Source of the DNA: Chitinophaga ginsengisegetis
Lineage (GTDB): Bacteria; Bacteroidota; Bacteroidia; Chitinophagales; Chitinophagaceae
Direction: 5' to 3'
NCBI RefSeq assembly: GCF_900168065.1
Contig: NZ_FUZZ01000001.1
Location: forward strand, 1,674,001-1,738,000
DNA length: 64,000 bases
Made by a program: the position numbers and the translations under genes. A model generated the notes under the pieces. That model was given only the letters and a program-made list of their open reading frames with translations, searched no databases and was not told the DNA's origin. This document shows positions 18,166 to 27,505 of the stretch, in pieces; position 1 is the first letter of the stretch, and each line of letters starts with the position of its first letter.

Positions 18166-18269
18166 ATCTCGCACACGTTTTGCCAGTTCAGCACGTTATA
18201 CTTATCGCAGCAAAACCTTAACAACCGTTAAATAACCTGCTAGCAAATCTCATTTTAAGAATACCGACT

Positions 18270-19823
18270 ATGATTAAAAGACTTTATCCTCTTTTAGGTG
18301 GCTTGTTTATTTCTGTAACAGCACTAGGCCAGAGTTCCAACGACGCATTACTTTATTCTCCCCTGCAGCCTCATGGTACAGCCAGAACCCAGGCACTGGG
18401 CGGTGCAGGTGTGGGCCTGGGAGGAGACTATTCATCCGCTCACATTAACCCGGCAGGTATTGCCATCTTTAAGACCGGCGAATTTCACATTTCAGGTGGT
18501 GTAGGCATCTCTCAAAATACCTCTAATTACCTCGGTAACGGCCAGCTTGATAATAAAGGAAGCCGCAGCAATTTCCAGTTGCCGTCCATCGGGCTGATCA
18601 TGGCTACCAATAAGAACAGCGGCAGCAGCACCTGGAACAACATTACCTTTTCACTGGGTTTGGAGCGCCTGGCCAATTATAACAACGAAATTGCCATTGC
18701 AGGCCACAATACCAAATCATCTTATTCAGACCGTTTTGTAGATGATATATTCGATGGCAGCACCTCTACACAGGCGCTGGGCACTGATCTTGGATTCAGC
18801 ACCGGTTTACTGGCTGATTACCAGCCCACCAGTGGTAACAAAGAACCCATGACACTGGCCTCTCCTTCCAGGCAGATCGGAGGACTTACCGAAGGCATTC
18901 AGCAAAGAGGTACCCTGAAAACAGAAGGTGGTTTAAATGAATATACTTTTGCTATTGGCGGTAACTACGGCGATCGCCTGTATATCGGCGCCAGCCTGAA
19001 CCTCCCCAGTATTAATTATAAAGAATCCCTGGCATGGTCGGAAGATGATGCCAGCAGCAACAAAGGCAACAACTTTGGCTACTTCGATTATTACAAGGAT
19101 CTGAAACGTACCGGTTTAGGTGTTGGTGGTAAAATTGGTATCCTGTATAAGGTTACCGACCACTTCAGACTGGGTGGTACCTTTGCTACCCCTACCTGGT
19201 ATTCTCTTCACGACAGCTACAGTTCTGAACTTCACTCTGATATTGAAGACGGTGGTGGCGAAAAAATCTCCAGCTCCTTTGATCAAACAGAAGGCTACCC
19301 GGTGGAATATGATTACAACTACACTGCGCCTTTACGCGCCGCAGCCGGTGCATCCTATTTCTTCGGTAACCTGCAGGAGCCACAAAGTACACAAGGCTTT
19401 ATTACTGCCGACTATGAATTTGTGAACACCCCTTCTGGTAAATTCAGAATGAGTGATGACAGAGCCGGAGAAAAAAATCTGAACGATAACATCAGCGCTG
19501 TATATAAATCTACTTCCAATATTCGTGTAGGCGCTGAGGTTAAATTTATGGCGATATATGCGGTGAGGGCAGGTTTTGCTTCTTATGGCAATCCATACAG
19601 CGATGATAAATACAATGCAGGCGTAAACGCTTCCCGCAAAGTTTACAGCGGTGGTATTGGCTTCCGTAATAAAGGTCTTTATGCTGATGCTACCTATAGC
19701 TATACCCAGGGCAAAGACAGGTACCAGCCTTACACCGTGTATGATGCACAGCTGAGTCCTGCCGCTGCTACACTGGATTATACCAGGAGCAATATTATGC
19801 TGACAGTAGGATTCAAATTCTAA
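18270..19823 (+). CDS. OMPP1/FadL-type outer-membrane barrel protein
   Basis: The 517-residue protein has a signal peptide (MIKRLYPLLGGLFISVTALGQ), then the family hallmark near the N-terminus: DALLYSPLQPHGTARTQALGG, AGVGLGGDYSSAHINPAGIA and FKTGEFHISGG. The rest is a series of amphipathic beta-strands with aromatic ends, finishing in YTRSNIMLTVGFKF with a terminal aromatic residue, as expected for a BAM-assembled barrel. FadL/OMPP1 proteins transport hydrophobic compounds across the outer membrane; Bacteroidota members are often mislabelled hemin receptors. The substrate is unknown. The gene is a single unit, 158 bases after the lipoprotein gene with an intervening terminator, and ends at a bidirectional terminator. 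Confidence 0.85.
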   Translation: MIKRLYPLLGGLFISVTALGQSSNDALLYSPLQPHGTARTQALGGAGVGLGGDYSSAHINPAGIAIFKTGEFHISGGVGISQNTSNYLGNGQLDNKGSRSNFQLPSIGLIMATNKNSGSSTWNNITFSLGLERLANYNNEIAIAGHNTKSSYSDRFVDDIFDGSTSTQALGTDLGFSTGLLADYQPTSGNKEPMTLASPSRQIGGLTEGIQQRGTLKTEGGLNEYTFAIGGNYGDRLYIGASLNLPSINYKESLAWSEDDASSNKGNNFGYFDYYKDLKRTGLGVGGKIGILYKVTDHFRLGGTFATPTWYSLHDSYSSELHSDIEDGGGEKISSSFDQTEGYPVEYDYNYTAPLRAAAGASYFFGNLQEPQSTQGFITADYEFVNTPSGKFRMSDDRAGEKNLNDNISAVYKSTSNIRVGAEVKFMAIYAVRAGFASYGNPYSDDKYNAGVNASRKVYSGGIGFRNKGLYADATYSYTQGKDRYQPYTVYDAQLSPAAATLDYTRSNIMLTVGFKF

Positions 19824-19846
19824 GCAACATCATTTTATTATAAATA

Positions 19847-19885
19847 GAAACGCCGGGATGTGATTACATCCCGGCGTTTCTATTT
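19847..19885. terminator. Bidirectional terminator
   Basis: Perfect 14-base arms (GAAACGCCGGGATG at 19847-19860 and its complement at 19867-19880) around TGATTA are followed by TATTT on the plus strand and preceded by A/T-rich sequence for the minus strand. It separates convergent genes. Confidence 0.9.
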
Positions 19886-19895
19886 ATCAGATACT

Positions 19896-22259
19896 TCACT
19901 CCGCTTTTAAATTCTTCACCGGGTTTTCCAATGCTGCCCGGATGGCCTGAAAACTCACTGTAAGTAAGGTAATGCCAACCATACTGATTCCCACCAGCAG
20001 GGACACACCTGCTCCTACCTCGATGTGGTATGCAAAACTATGCAACCACCGGTCCATACAATACCATGCCAGCGGTAACCCAATCAGCACAGCAATCAAT
20101 ACCGACCGCAGGAACTCGCCGGAAAGCATCATCATTACATGTGCGGCGGTAGCGCCCAATACTTTGCGGATACTGATTTCCTTGCGCCGGCTTTCGGCGG
20201 TAAAGGCAGCCAGGCCAAACAAACCAAGACAGGATATCACGATAGCGAGTGCGGTAAAATATTTTGATAAGGCGGCCACTCTTTTCTCTGCCGTGTATTG
20301 CGCCTGGTAATCTTCGTCGAGGAATTTATAATCGAACGTAAACCCGGGATTATAATTCTGATAGAAGGCTGCCAGTGCATCCAGCACTGCTTTTGTTTGT
20401 CCGCCTTTTACCTTTACCATCACGGTGCTGTTCAGGGAATCCAGCCGGAAAAACAACGGGCTGATGGTCTCGTGCATAGATTGAAAATGAAAGTTCTTCA
20501 CTACGCCTGCTATCTCCGTTTTCATTCCATTAAATTCGATCACTTTGCCTACAGGGTTATCGATGCCCATTGCCCTGATGGCCGCTTCATTAAAAATAAT
20601 CCTGGAATCATCTGCGCCATAGTCGCGGGAGAAAGAGCGGCCGGCGGCCATCTCGATACCTAATGTTTCTATCATATCATAATTTACCGGAAACGGACGG
20701 CACATAATTGTTTCCACGGTGCCCCTGCCCTTCCAGGTACATCCTATGGAAGGCGCGCCCAGTACATTTCCTACCATGGCGGAAGCATTTACCACGCCGG
20801 GTATCCTTTTCAATGCTGCCAGGAATTCAGGAATATGTTCCGGTACTTTTCCTTCTACGTCGAAGTATACAACGTTGTCTTTATCGTAACCCGGATTTGT
20901 ACGCTGTACATAAGCTATTTGCCGGTACGCCGTTATCACCGCTACCATAAACAGCACTGAAAGTGTGAACTGGAATACCACAAGACCTTTGCGGGCCAGC
21001 AATTGCCCTGGTGATCCGGGTACTTTCCCTTTCAGTACCGGCAGCGGATTGAAACCGGAGAGATACAACGCCGGGTAGCCGCCGGCCAGGATGCCCGTCA
21101 GCAGGGCCACAGCAACGATGATACCTATCATCTTGCCATTCAGGGAAAAAGACAATGCCTTGCCGGTGATATGATTAAATTCCGGCAGCAGCAAGGCTAC
21201 CAGCAGTAACGCGATGCCAAGCGCAAGAATAGTCATCAGCATAGATTCGCCGAGGTATTGCAGTACCAGTGCCAGGCGGTTGGCGCCAATGGTTTTGCGG
21301 ATCCCCATCTCCTTCATTCTGCCGGAAGCCTGCGCGGTAGAGAGGTTTACAAAGTTAATGCAGGCAATTACCAGGATGAAAAGTGCGATGAGGGAGAATA
21401 GTTTTACATAGCTGATCCTGCCACCGGCGGCAACGCCGTTTTCATAATTGCCATGCAGGTAATGATCGCTGTAGCGCTGCAGGAACAGGTTGCGGGGTGT
21501 GGTGCTGCCTTTGGTGAGGCTGGTCATGAAGCTGCCCAGCTTTGCATTAAACGCGGGGATATCAGCGCCCTCCTTCATTACGAGAAAGGTATTGAACGGT
21601 CCTTGCGGGTCTAATGCGGAGATGTTCATGATTTCCCGGAATGCATCGAAAGGCAGCAGGCAATCGAATTGGGAGGAAGCATTGGAAGGGAGTTTGGCCA
21701 GCACGCCGGAAACGGTGCTGATCTTTTTGAACCGGTCTACCTGCCAGGTGATTGTTTTTCCAATGGCGTTGGTGGTGCCAAATAATGTATACGCGAGCTG
21801 TTCAGATATAACGATGTTGTTTTTATCCTGTAATACCTGCCGGCTGTTTCCCTGCAGCAAGGGATAGGAAAACACCTGGAGGTAATCCTGGCCGGCAAAT
21901 ATGCCAGCCGATTTAGTGCTTTTGTTACCGGTGGTCAGCGCTATTTTAGGAAACCACGAAGCGGGTGTGCTCACAGTGGCATTTTCCACTTCCGGCATAT
22001 CTGCTTTCAATGTAGCCGCCAGCAATGCGGGTGTTCCATCAGAAGTGGTGATGCCTTTTTCGTGTGGCTGATTTTCCATTACCTGGAAGAGGCGGCGGTC
22101 GTTTTTGTGGAAGTGGTCGATGCTCAGTTCGTCGTACACCCACAAACAGATCAGCAACGTACAGGCGAGACCGGTAGACAGCCCAATGAGATTGAGGATA
22201 GTAAAACGCTTGTTTTTCAGCAGATGACGCCAGGCTGTTTTCAGGTAATTTTTAAACAT
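19896..22259 (-). CDS. MacB/FtsX-type ABC transporter permease
   Basis: The start at 22259 (MFKNYLKTAWRHLLKNKRFTILNLIGL) follows the family N-terminus; ATGs at 22268 and 22289 are alternatives. The roughly 787-residue protein has the fused layout of Bacteroidota ABC permeases. Helix 1 (about 22-44) is followed by a MacB periplasmic core domain, three helices with an FtsX motif (SYVKLFSLIALFILVIACINFVNLSTAQASGRMKEMGIRKTIG), a second helix group with another periplasmic domain, and a C-terminal FtsX domain (AAFTAESRRKEISIRKVLGA). These proteins work with a separate ATPase in mechanotransmission or export of peptides, lipoproteins or drugs. No ATPase gene is adjacent, so the partner is encoded elsewhere. 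It is monocistronic here. Confidence 0.92.
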   Translation of the reverse strand: MFKNYLKTAWRHLLKNKRFTILNLIGLSTGLACTLLICLWVYDELSIDHFHKNDRRLFQVMENQPHEKGITTSDGTPALLAATLKADMPEVENATVSTPASWFPKIALTTGNKSTKSAGIFAGQDYLQVFSYPLLQGNSRQVLQDKNNIVISEQLAYTLFGTTNAIGKTITWQVDRFKKISTVSGVLAKLPSNASSQFDCLLPFDAFREIMNISALDPQGPFNTFLVMKEGADIPAFNAKLGSFMTSLTKGSTTPRNLFLQRYSDHYLHGNYENGVAAGGRISYVKLFSLIALFILVIACINFVNLSTAQASGRMKEMGIRKTIGANRLALVLQYLGESMLMTILALGIALLLVALLLPEFNHITGKALSFSLNGKMIGIIVAVALLTGILAGGYPALYLSGFNPLPVLKGKVPGSPGQLLARKGLVVFQFTLSVLFMVAVITAYRQIAYVQRTNPGYDKDNVVYFDVEGKVPEHIPEFLAALKRIPGVVNASAMVGNVLGAPSIGCTWKGRGTVETIMCRPFPVNYDMIETLGIEMAAGRSFSRDYGADDSRIIFNEAAIRAMGIDNPVGKVIEFNGMKTEIAGVVKNFHFQSMHETISPLFFRLDSLNSTVMVKVKGGQTKAVLDALAAFYQNYNPGFTFDYKFLDEDYQAQYTAEKRVAALSKYFTALAIVISCLGLFGLAAFTAESRRKEISIRKVLGATAAHVMMMLSGEFLRSVLIAVLIGLPLAWYCMDRWLHSFAYHIEVGAGVSLLVGISMVGITLLTVSFQAIRAALENPVKNLKAE

Positions 22260-22462
22260 AAGCAACATGTTTTTGTGAGGTGTGCGCACACGGAGCAGCT
22301 AAGAAAATGCCATGTTATCAGGCTTTTAAATACAAGAGATTTATATATTTTATATTTATGACAAATGTCCGGTTTCAGCACAGTGGTTGTCCGTAATTAT
22401 TTTTCCGGGAGATGTATACCGCGGTGTTACCGCTGATGGTAAAATCCTGCGCGGGGCAGTTC

Positions 22463-23365
22463 TCATTTTAGTTGTTGCTGTACATAGGTCATGATATCTG
22501 CGGCATCGCGTGAATCAAACCAGGTGAATGCGGGATCTTTTCTGAACCAGGTGAGTTGCCGTTTTGCGTATTGGCGGGTATGTGTTTTAATATCGTCGAT
22601 CGCCTGATCGAGGGAGATGTACCCGTCGAGGAAGCTGAATATTTCCTGGTATCCCACGGTGCGGAGGGCGTTGTGTTCGCGGTAAGGCAGTACCGAGCGG
22701 ACTTCTTCCACCAGGCCGGCGTGCACCATTGCATCTACGCGGTAATGGATGTTATGATGCAATTGTTCTTTTGGCAGGGTGATGCCCACTTTAATCACCC
22801 GGAAATCGCGGGGGGAGCGGGTAGCGCTGCGGAAGGTGGTGATGGATTGGCCGGTGGCGTCGAGTACTTCCAGGGCGCGGATGAGGCGTTGGGGATTTTG
22901 TGTTTCCGCGGTAGCGTAAAAGCCGGGATCGCGTTGCTGCAGTTGTTGTTGCAGCCAGGCGAGGCCGTGTTGCGCATACTGTTCATTGAGGCGGGTGCGG
23001 ATGCCCGGGGCAATAACGGGCATATCGTCGATGCCTTCCGCAAAGGCCCTGATATAAAGGCCGGTGCCGCCGCACATTACTGCGACGTCGTTTTTTTCGA
23101 AGATTTCGCGGACGTATCCGAGGGCCAGTTTCTCGTAAACGCCGGCATTTACATCTTCGCGGATGCTGTGGGAATTAATGAAGTAGTGGGGAACCGCCGA
23201 CAATTCTTCCGGGGAGGGCTTTGCTGTACCGATACTGATTTCGCGGTAGCATTGCCTGGAATCTGCAGAGATCACGGCTGTTTTAAACAGTTGCGCCATT
23301 TGAACGGACAAAGCTGTTTTGCCTGAAGCGGTGGGACCTGCGATAATGATGACGGTTTTTTGCAT
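22463..23365 (-). CDS. miaA: tRNA dimethylallyltransferase
   Basis: The 300-residue protein is MiaA, which transfers a dimethylallyl group to the N6 of A37 in tRNAs reading UNN codons. The P-loop is GPTASGKTAL (residues 9-18), followed by SADSRQCYREISIGTAKP (about 34-51) with the catalytic Asp, and GGTGLYIRAFAEGID (about 99-113). Later motifs include QNPQRLIRALEVLDATG and HTRQYAKRQLTWFRKDP near the C-terminus. It acts in the cytoplasm. It lies in a minus-strand run with a pRiA4b-like gene, cca and tsaC, a tRNA-maturation neighbourhood. A 22-base perfect inverted repeat lies directly upstream, at 23383-23475. Confidence 0.96.
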   Translation of the reverse strand: MQKTVIIIAGPTASGKTALSVQMAQLFKTAVISADSRQCYREISIGTAKPSPEELSAVPHYFINSHSIREDVNAGVYEKLALGYVREIFEKNDVAVMCGGTGLYIRAFAEGIDDMPVIAPGIRTRLNEQYAQHGLAWLQQQLQQRDPGFYATAETQNPQRLIRALEVLDATGQSITTFRSATRSPRDFRVIKVGITLPKEQLHHNIHYRVDAMVHAGLVEEVRSVLPYREHNALRTVGYQEIFSFLDGYISLDQAIDDIKTHTRQYAKRQLTWFRKDPAFTWFDSRDAADIMTYVQQQLK

Positions 23366-23382
23366 AAGTATTGCGCTAAATA

Positions 23383-23475
23383 TTTAGGGATCTGTTTATT
23401 TTTTCCGGGAGACGGGCCATTTCAGCTAAGTGGATGAAACGGGTGATCTCTGCAAAAAATAAACAGATCCCTAAA
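23383..23475. repeat. Perfect 22-bp inverted repeat with 49-bp interior
   Basis: The arms 23383-23404 and 23454-23475 are exact reverse complements (TTTAGGGATCTGTTTATT plus four T). The 93-base unit sits between the pRiA4b-like gene's stop and the miaA start, both on the minus strand. It is too long and A/T-rich at the base of the loop for a typical terminator. It could be a miniature inverted-repeat element, an extended terminator or a leader structure. No target-site duplication is obvious. Confidence 0.75.
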
Positions 23476-23492
23476 ACGACTGACAGTTCTAT

Positions 23493-24071
23493 TTAAAAGT
23501 TATTTTCTTCTTCTCCGCCAAATTCTTCTGCACCATCGCCGCCCAGAGCGTCGCTTTCTTCACCTTCTTCGCCGAAGCCATCGGCATCCATACCTTCTTT
23601 ATTGAGGTCATATTTTTCTTCCATTTCCACGAGTTTATCACCTACCAGGCCTTTGGTGCCATATTGGCTGGGGGCAAGACCTTCTTTGCGCACGCAGGCA
23701 GGGTAAACCACTTTGCTGTTTTCGTCTTTGGAAACGCCGATGAGTTCTACGAGGAACGACCAGTTTTTGGCGAAATCGTAGAGATAGATAAATTTCTGAT
23801 TAGGATCTTTCACTGCGGCAGCGATCATCGTATCCGCCATCAGCAGGGGTTCTGCCTTGCGGGGTTGATTGTCTGCTTCCAGGATGATTTCCCGGCCACG
23901 TTGCCAGTTATCATTGCTGCGGAAAAAGGTGGCTTTGTGTTTTGAATCAAATTCGAATGCCTGCAAAATTGCTTGGTGAAATAATAAAAACGTCTGATTC
24001 GGCTTAATGGCAATGTCTCTGTAGACACTTTCATCTTCTTCCCAGTAAACTCTGAATTTCAAAACCGGCAT
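23493..24071 (-). CDS. pRiA4b ORF-3-like (TnpR/IS1096-passenger-like) protein
   Basis: The 192-residue protein starts MPVLKFRVYWEEDESVYRDIAIKPNQTFLLFHQAILQAFEFD, which resembles the plasmid pRiA4b ORF-3-like domain: a beta-strand, a helix beginning LHxAI, then FxFD. Another conserved-looking stretch is FIYLYDFAKNWSFLVELIGV (about 93-112). The domain's function is unknown; it was named from a plasmid and an IS1096 passenger gene. The final 45 residues are strongly acidic and Gly-rich (GFGEEGEESDALGGDGAEEFGGEEE), giving an unstructured negative tail. No transposase is nearby, so this is a resident chromosomal copy, probably cytoplasmic. It lies between cca and miaA on the same strand. Confidence 0.78.
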   Translation of the reverse strand: MPVLKFRVYWEEDESVYRDIAIKPNQTFLLFHQAILQAFEFDSKHKATFFRSNDNWQRGREIILEADNQPRKAEPLLMADTMIAAAVKDPNQKFIYLYDFAKNWSFLVELIGVSKDENSKVVYPACVRKEGLAPSQYGTKGLVGDKLVEMEEKYDLNKEGMDADGFGEEGEESDALGGDGAEEFGGEEENNF

Positions 24072-24172
24072 GACAAAAAAGGTTATAAGTTATTTAATGA
24101 TTAAACACTCCGCAATGAGCGGTTGATCCTGAATGCTAGTGTACTTTATTATGGTATGTAAAATTACCAATT

Positions 24173-25609
24173 TTATTTCACCGGGCTTAGATTCAATGCG
24201 CCGGCTTTTTCCAATAAAAATGCGTATGCCGCCTCGTAAGTATTAGGAATTTCGCCGTCCAGGATGGCTTCCCTGATGGCACTTTTCAGATCACCTACGA
24301 TCCTGCCTGGTTTCAGCCCAAATGTTTCCATGATCATTTCCCCGGTTATGGGAGGTTGCCAGTTGCGGATCCGGTCGCTCTCTTCCACTTCTTTCAAGCG
24401 TCTGCGCACCAGTTCAAAATTTTCGAGGTAGCGTTTAACCTTGGTTTTATTTTTTGAGGTAATATCCGCTTCGCACAGCATCATCAGTCCTTCTATGTCG
24501 TCTCCGGCATCGAAGAGTAATCTCCGGATAGCCGAGTCTGTTATGTTTTCTTTGGTGAGGCTGATGGGACGCAGGTGTAGTTCTACCAATTTCTTTACCA
24601 ATCTCATTTTCTCGCTCAATGGCAGTTTCATTTTGCCAAAGATGCGGGGAACCATTTTGCCGCCCACCGCGTCGTGGCCGTGAAAAGTCCAGCCATGACC
24701 GGGTTCAAATTTTTTGGTAGCGGGCTTCCCGATATCGTGTAACAGTGCTGCCCATCGTAGCCAAAGATCTTTTGTATTTTCCGATATATTGTCTACTACC
24801 TGCAAGGTATGATAAAAATTATCTTTGTGCCCTTTTCCCTCGTACATCTCCACTCCCACCATATCGATCATTTGGGGGAAAATAATTTTGAGCAGGCCGG
24901 ATTTATATAAGAGGTCCAGTCCTACAGAGGGTTTTACTGAGAGCATTATTTTATTGAACTCATCGGAGATCCTTTCCTGGGAAATGATCCTGATCCGTTC
25001 TGCATTTTCCTGTATTGCCGTGAAGGTGCCTTCCTCGATGGTAAACTGCAGCTGGGAAGCAAACCTGATGCCACGCATCATGCGCAGGGGGTCATCGCTG
25101 AAGGTTTGAGCGGGCGCCAGGGGAGTCCGGATAATTTTCTTATCGAGATCGGCGAGGCCGTCGAACGGATCAAGCAGGGAGCCATAGTCGATGTCCCTGA
25201 GGCTGATAGCCATTGCGTTGATGGTAAAATCGCGGCGGTTCTGGTCGTCCTGCAGGGTGCCTGCAGACACTTCGGGGTTGCGGGATTCTTCGCGGTAGCT
25301 TTCTTTGCGGGCGCCAACGAATTCAATTTCCAGGTCATTCAGTTTAACCTGGGCGGTACCATAGGTTTTGAAGAAGTTAACGGGAATGTTGTTGCCTAAG
25401 CTTTCTGCGACTTTGTGTGCGAGTGCGATGCCATCGCCTACGCAAACAATGTCCATATCTTTTGTTTTCCTTCCCAACAGTTTATCCCGCACAAAGCCCC
25501 CGATCAGATAGGCCGGAACGCCCAGTTCATGGGCGGCCAATGCTATCTTTTCCAGCACTTTTCTTTCCTGCAGGGAGCAGGGTATGTCCAACGGCTTGCT
25601 GCTGATCAT
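24173..25609 (-). CDS. cca: CCA tRNA nucleotidyltransferase with HD domain
   Basis: The 478-residue protein belongs to the class II tRNA nucleotidyltransferase/poly(A) polymerase family. The head domain has GGFVRDKLLGR (about 38-48) and catalytic Asp residues in KDMDIVCVGDG (about 50-60), followed by RRDFTINAMAIS and DPFDGLADLDKKIIRTP. An RNA-binding neck follows (DDPLRMMRGIRFASQLQFTIEE). An HD phosphohydrolase motif is present (RWAALLHDIGKPATKK). The enzyme adds or repairs the 3' CCA of tRNAs. The single tRNA in this window does not encode CCA, consistent with the need for it. It is part of the miaA/cca/tsaC neighbourhood on the minus strand. Confidence 0.95.
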   Translation of the reverse strand: MISSKPLDIPCSLQERKVLEKIALAAHELGVPAYLIGGFVRDKLLGRKTKDMDIVCVGDGIALAHKVAESLGNNIPVNFFKTYGTAQVKLNDLEIEFVGARKESYREESRNPEVSAGTLQDDQNRRDFTINAMAISLRDIDYGSLLDPFDGLADLDKKIIRTPLAPAQTFSDDPLRMMRGIRFASQLQFTIEEGTFTAIQENAERIRIISQERISDEFNKIMLSVKPSVGLDLLYKSGLLKIIFPQMIDMVGVEMYEGKGHKDNFYHTLQVVDNISENTKDLWLRWAALLHDIGKPATKKFEPGHGWTFHGHDAVGGKMVPRIFGKMKLPLSEKMRLVKKLVELHLRPISLTKENITDSAIRRLLFDAGDDIEGLMMLCEADITSKNKTKVKRYLENFELVRRRLKEVEESDRIRNWQPPITGEMIMETFGLKPGRIVGDLKSAIREAILDGEIPNTYEAAYAFLLEKAGALNLSPVK

Positions 25610-25679
25610 ATTTAAATATTCCTGTTAATTTTTATTCCTTTCTCTGAAACCAGGGCGCAAATGTAATAAATAAACGATT

Positions 25680-26246
25680 TTAATCCCGGATTATCACGAT
25701 TGAACCGTCTTTGTTTATCCTGATAATCCTGGATGCGGCGCTGGTGGTTTCATCGTTTTGCCGGTACTTAACCACATAATCCACGCCATTCCGGATGTTG
25801 GCAGACACTTCGCGGAAGCTGGCCGGCGAGGGTTCCCCGCTGATATTGGCGGAAGTGGAAACCAGTGGTTTACGCAATCTTTTGATCAGGTGGCGGCAAA
25901 AAGGATCTTTCACGATGCGGATGGCGATGCTGCCATCTTCGCTGATAACGTTGGGGGCCAGGCCGAGTGCGCCTTCATAAATAACGGTAGTGGGGCGTGT
26001 GAAGCCGGCGATGATGTCTGCCATATCGGGCCGTGGATTTGCCACATAATGCAGCAGGTCTTTCGCATCGGCCAGTAATATTACCAGGCTTTTGCTTTCG
26101 CTCCGTTTTTTGAGGGCATAAATTTTCTGTACGGCCGTTTCATCGGTGGCATCGCAGCCGATGCCCCAGATAGTGTCTGTAGGATAAAGGATAAGTCCGC
26201 CGGTACGCAGCACCGGCATGGCCGCACTGATATCATCTTCAAACAT
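25680..26246 (-). CDS. tsaC: L-threonylcarbamoyladenylate synthase (Sua5/YrdC family)
   Basis: The 188-residue protein has the YrdC/TsaC fold. Motifs are GGLILYPTDTIWGIGCDATDETAVQKIYALKKR (residues 16-48), KSLVILLADAKDL, PTTVIYEGALGLAPNVISEDGSIAIRIVKDPFCRHLI and PLVSTSANISGEPSP. It makes threonylcarbamoyl-AMP from threonine, bicarbonate and ATP for t6A37 modification of ANN-decoding tRNAs, with the TsaBDE proteins encoded elsewhere. It is the short form without the Sua5 C-terminal domain. Its start lies one base after the stop of the glycosyltransferase gene on the same strand, so the two are co-transcribed despite unrelated roles. Confidence 0.94.
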   Translation of the reverse strand: MFEDDISAAMPVLRTGGLILYPTDTIWGIGCDATDETAVQKIYALKKRSESKSLVILLADAKDLLHYVANPRPDMADIIAGFTRPTTVIYEGALGLAPNVISEDGSIAIRIVKDPFCRHLIKRLRKPLVSTSANISGEPSPASFREVSANIRNGVDYVVKYRQNDETTSAASRIIRINKDGSIVIIRD

Positions 26247-26247
26247 T

Positions 26248-27390
26248 TTATATTTTCTTATTTAGTTGTTTATATACTTTCATCATGGCGGCAGCGCACT
26301 TTTCGGGGGTAAAACGTTGTGCATGCTGCCATCCTTTTTCCTGCATCTGCTTTACCAGGGAAGGATTTTCAATTACCTGCCTCATGGCATCTGCTATGGA
26401 GCCGGGCTCCCGGGGATCTACGTACAGGGCTGCATCTCCCGCAGTTTCTGCAAAACAGGATCCGTGGGAAGTGATCACCGGTGTACGGCTCCAAAGGGCC
26501 TCCAGTATGGGAATACCAAATCCTTCAAAGAAAGACGGGTAAAGGAGCGCCACCGCGCCCTGGTACAGGAGGGGCAACTCACTGTTTTTAAGCCGCACCT
26601 GTTCGTTAAGGAAAATCACCTGTTGTGTGAGTCCGTTTGCTGCCAGGTACGCTTTTACTTTCTTTTTATAACCGCTGCCATTGCCCAATACCACCAATGG
26701 TAAATCCAGTGTACCTTTTAGTGTATTCATGGCCGTTACGATGCCTAACAGGTTTTTCCGTTCGATCAGCGACCCTACATACAGAAAATATTGCGACGGC
26801 AAACGGTACCTGGCGCCCATTGCAGCAATATCATCATCGGGATAAGTAACGGCAAAAGAAGGATCACAGCTTTGGTATACCACATCAATTTTATCGGCCG
26901 GCGTATGATAGTAGGTGATCAGGTCCTGTTTTGTCTGCTCGCTGATGGCCACTACCCTGTCGGCCTGATGGCAGGCGTAGCGGGCCTTACGGCGATATGT
27001 GATTACATCGATAGGATTGTACTGCTCCGGGTATCTTTCAAAAATAAGATCATGCATGGTAACTACCGACCTGATACCGCTTTTATGGATACCAAACGGC
27101 AGTTCATGACTGAGGCCATGATAAATACCAACCTGGTAACGTAACAGGTCCTTTACCACAAAACGGCTGCGCCAGGCCGATTTAAACCAGCGGTACAGCG
27201 GCTTTTCCGGCACCACTACTTTAAGCTCCGGCAGGGCACTAACATCGTACATACCGGTTTGCTTTGGGGCAAACAGGTAATATTCATCTTCCGGGAAATC
27301 CTTTACCAGAGATGATATCAGGGTACGACTATAATTCCCAAGACCAGTGTCGTTCTGGAATGCGCGTTTGGCGTCGAATCCTATTTTCAT
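26248..27390 (-). CDS. GT4-like glycosyltransferase
   Basis: The 380-residue protein is a GT-B fold glycosyltransferase of family 4 type. The N-terminal domain begins MKIGFDAKRAFQNDTGLGNYSRTLISSLVKDFP. The C-terminal domain carries YFLYVGSLIERKNLLGIVTAMN (about 215-236) and the donor-binding PSFFEGFGIPILEALWSRTPVITSHGSCFAETAGDAALYVDP with its E-x7-E pattern. It would transfer a sugar from a nucleotide-sugar donor, probably onto an envelope polysaccharide. The acceptor is unknown. It precedes tsaC by one base and is divergent from dapD. No other glycan genes are adjacent. Confidence 0.93.
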   Translation of the reverse strand: MKIGFDAKRAFQNDTGLGNYSRTLISSLVKDFPEDEYYLFAPKQTGMYDVSALPELKVVVPEKPLYRWFKSAWRSRFVVKDLLRYQVGIYHGLSHELPFGIHKSGIRSVVTMHDLIFERYPEQYNPIDVITYRRKARYACHQADRVVAISEQTKQDLITYYHTPADKIDVVYQSCDPSFAVTYPDDDIAAMGARYRLPSQYFLYVGSLIERKNLLGIVTAMNTLKGTLDLPLVVLGNGSGYKKKVKAYLAANGLTQQVIFLNEQVRLKNSELPLLYQGAVALLYPSFFEGFGIPILEALWSRTPVITSHGSCFAETAGDAALYVDPREPGSIADAMRQVIENPSLVKQMQEKGWQHAQRFTPEKCAAAMMKVYKQLNKKI

Positions 27391-27505
27391 AAAGTTCTTT
27401 CTTCCACAAAAGGCAAAATTACGGATTACAGATGGCGAATTACGTATATCTGATAAGATTTCCGGAAATACCTCTTTGTAATTCGTAATTTTATTTTCTA
27501 CGTAT

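Noticed and set aside
22391..22412. TTTTCCGGGAGA copy near 22401 matching the sequence inside the 23383 repeat arm
   Set aside because: The shared part is only about 12 bases plus A/T-rich flank, so chance cannot be excluded; no second inverted-repeat unit is present there.
23493..24071. IS-related gene suggested by the pRiA4b/IS1096-passenger domain name
   Set aside because: No transposase, terminal repeats or target duplication flanks it; the domain name alone does not show a mobile element.
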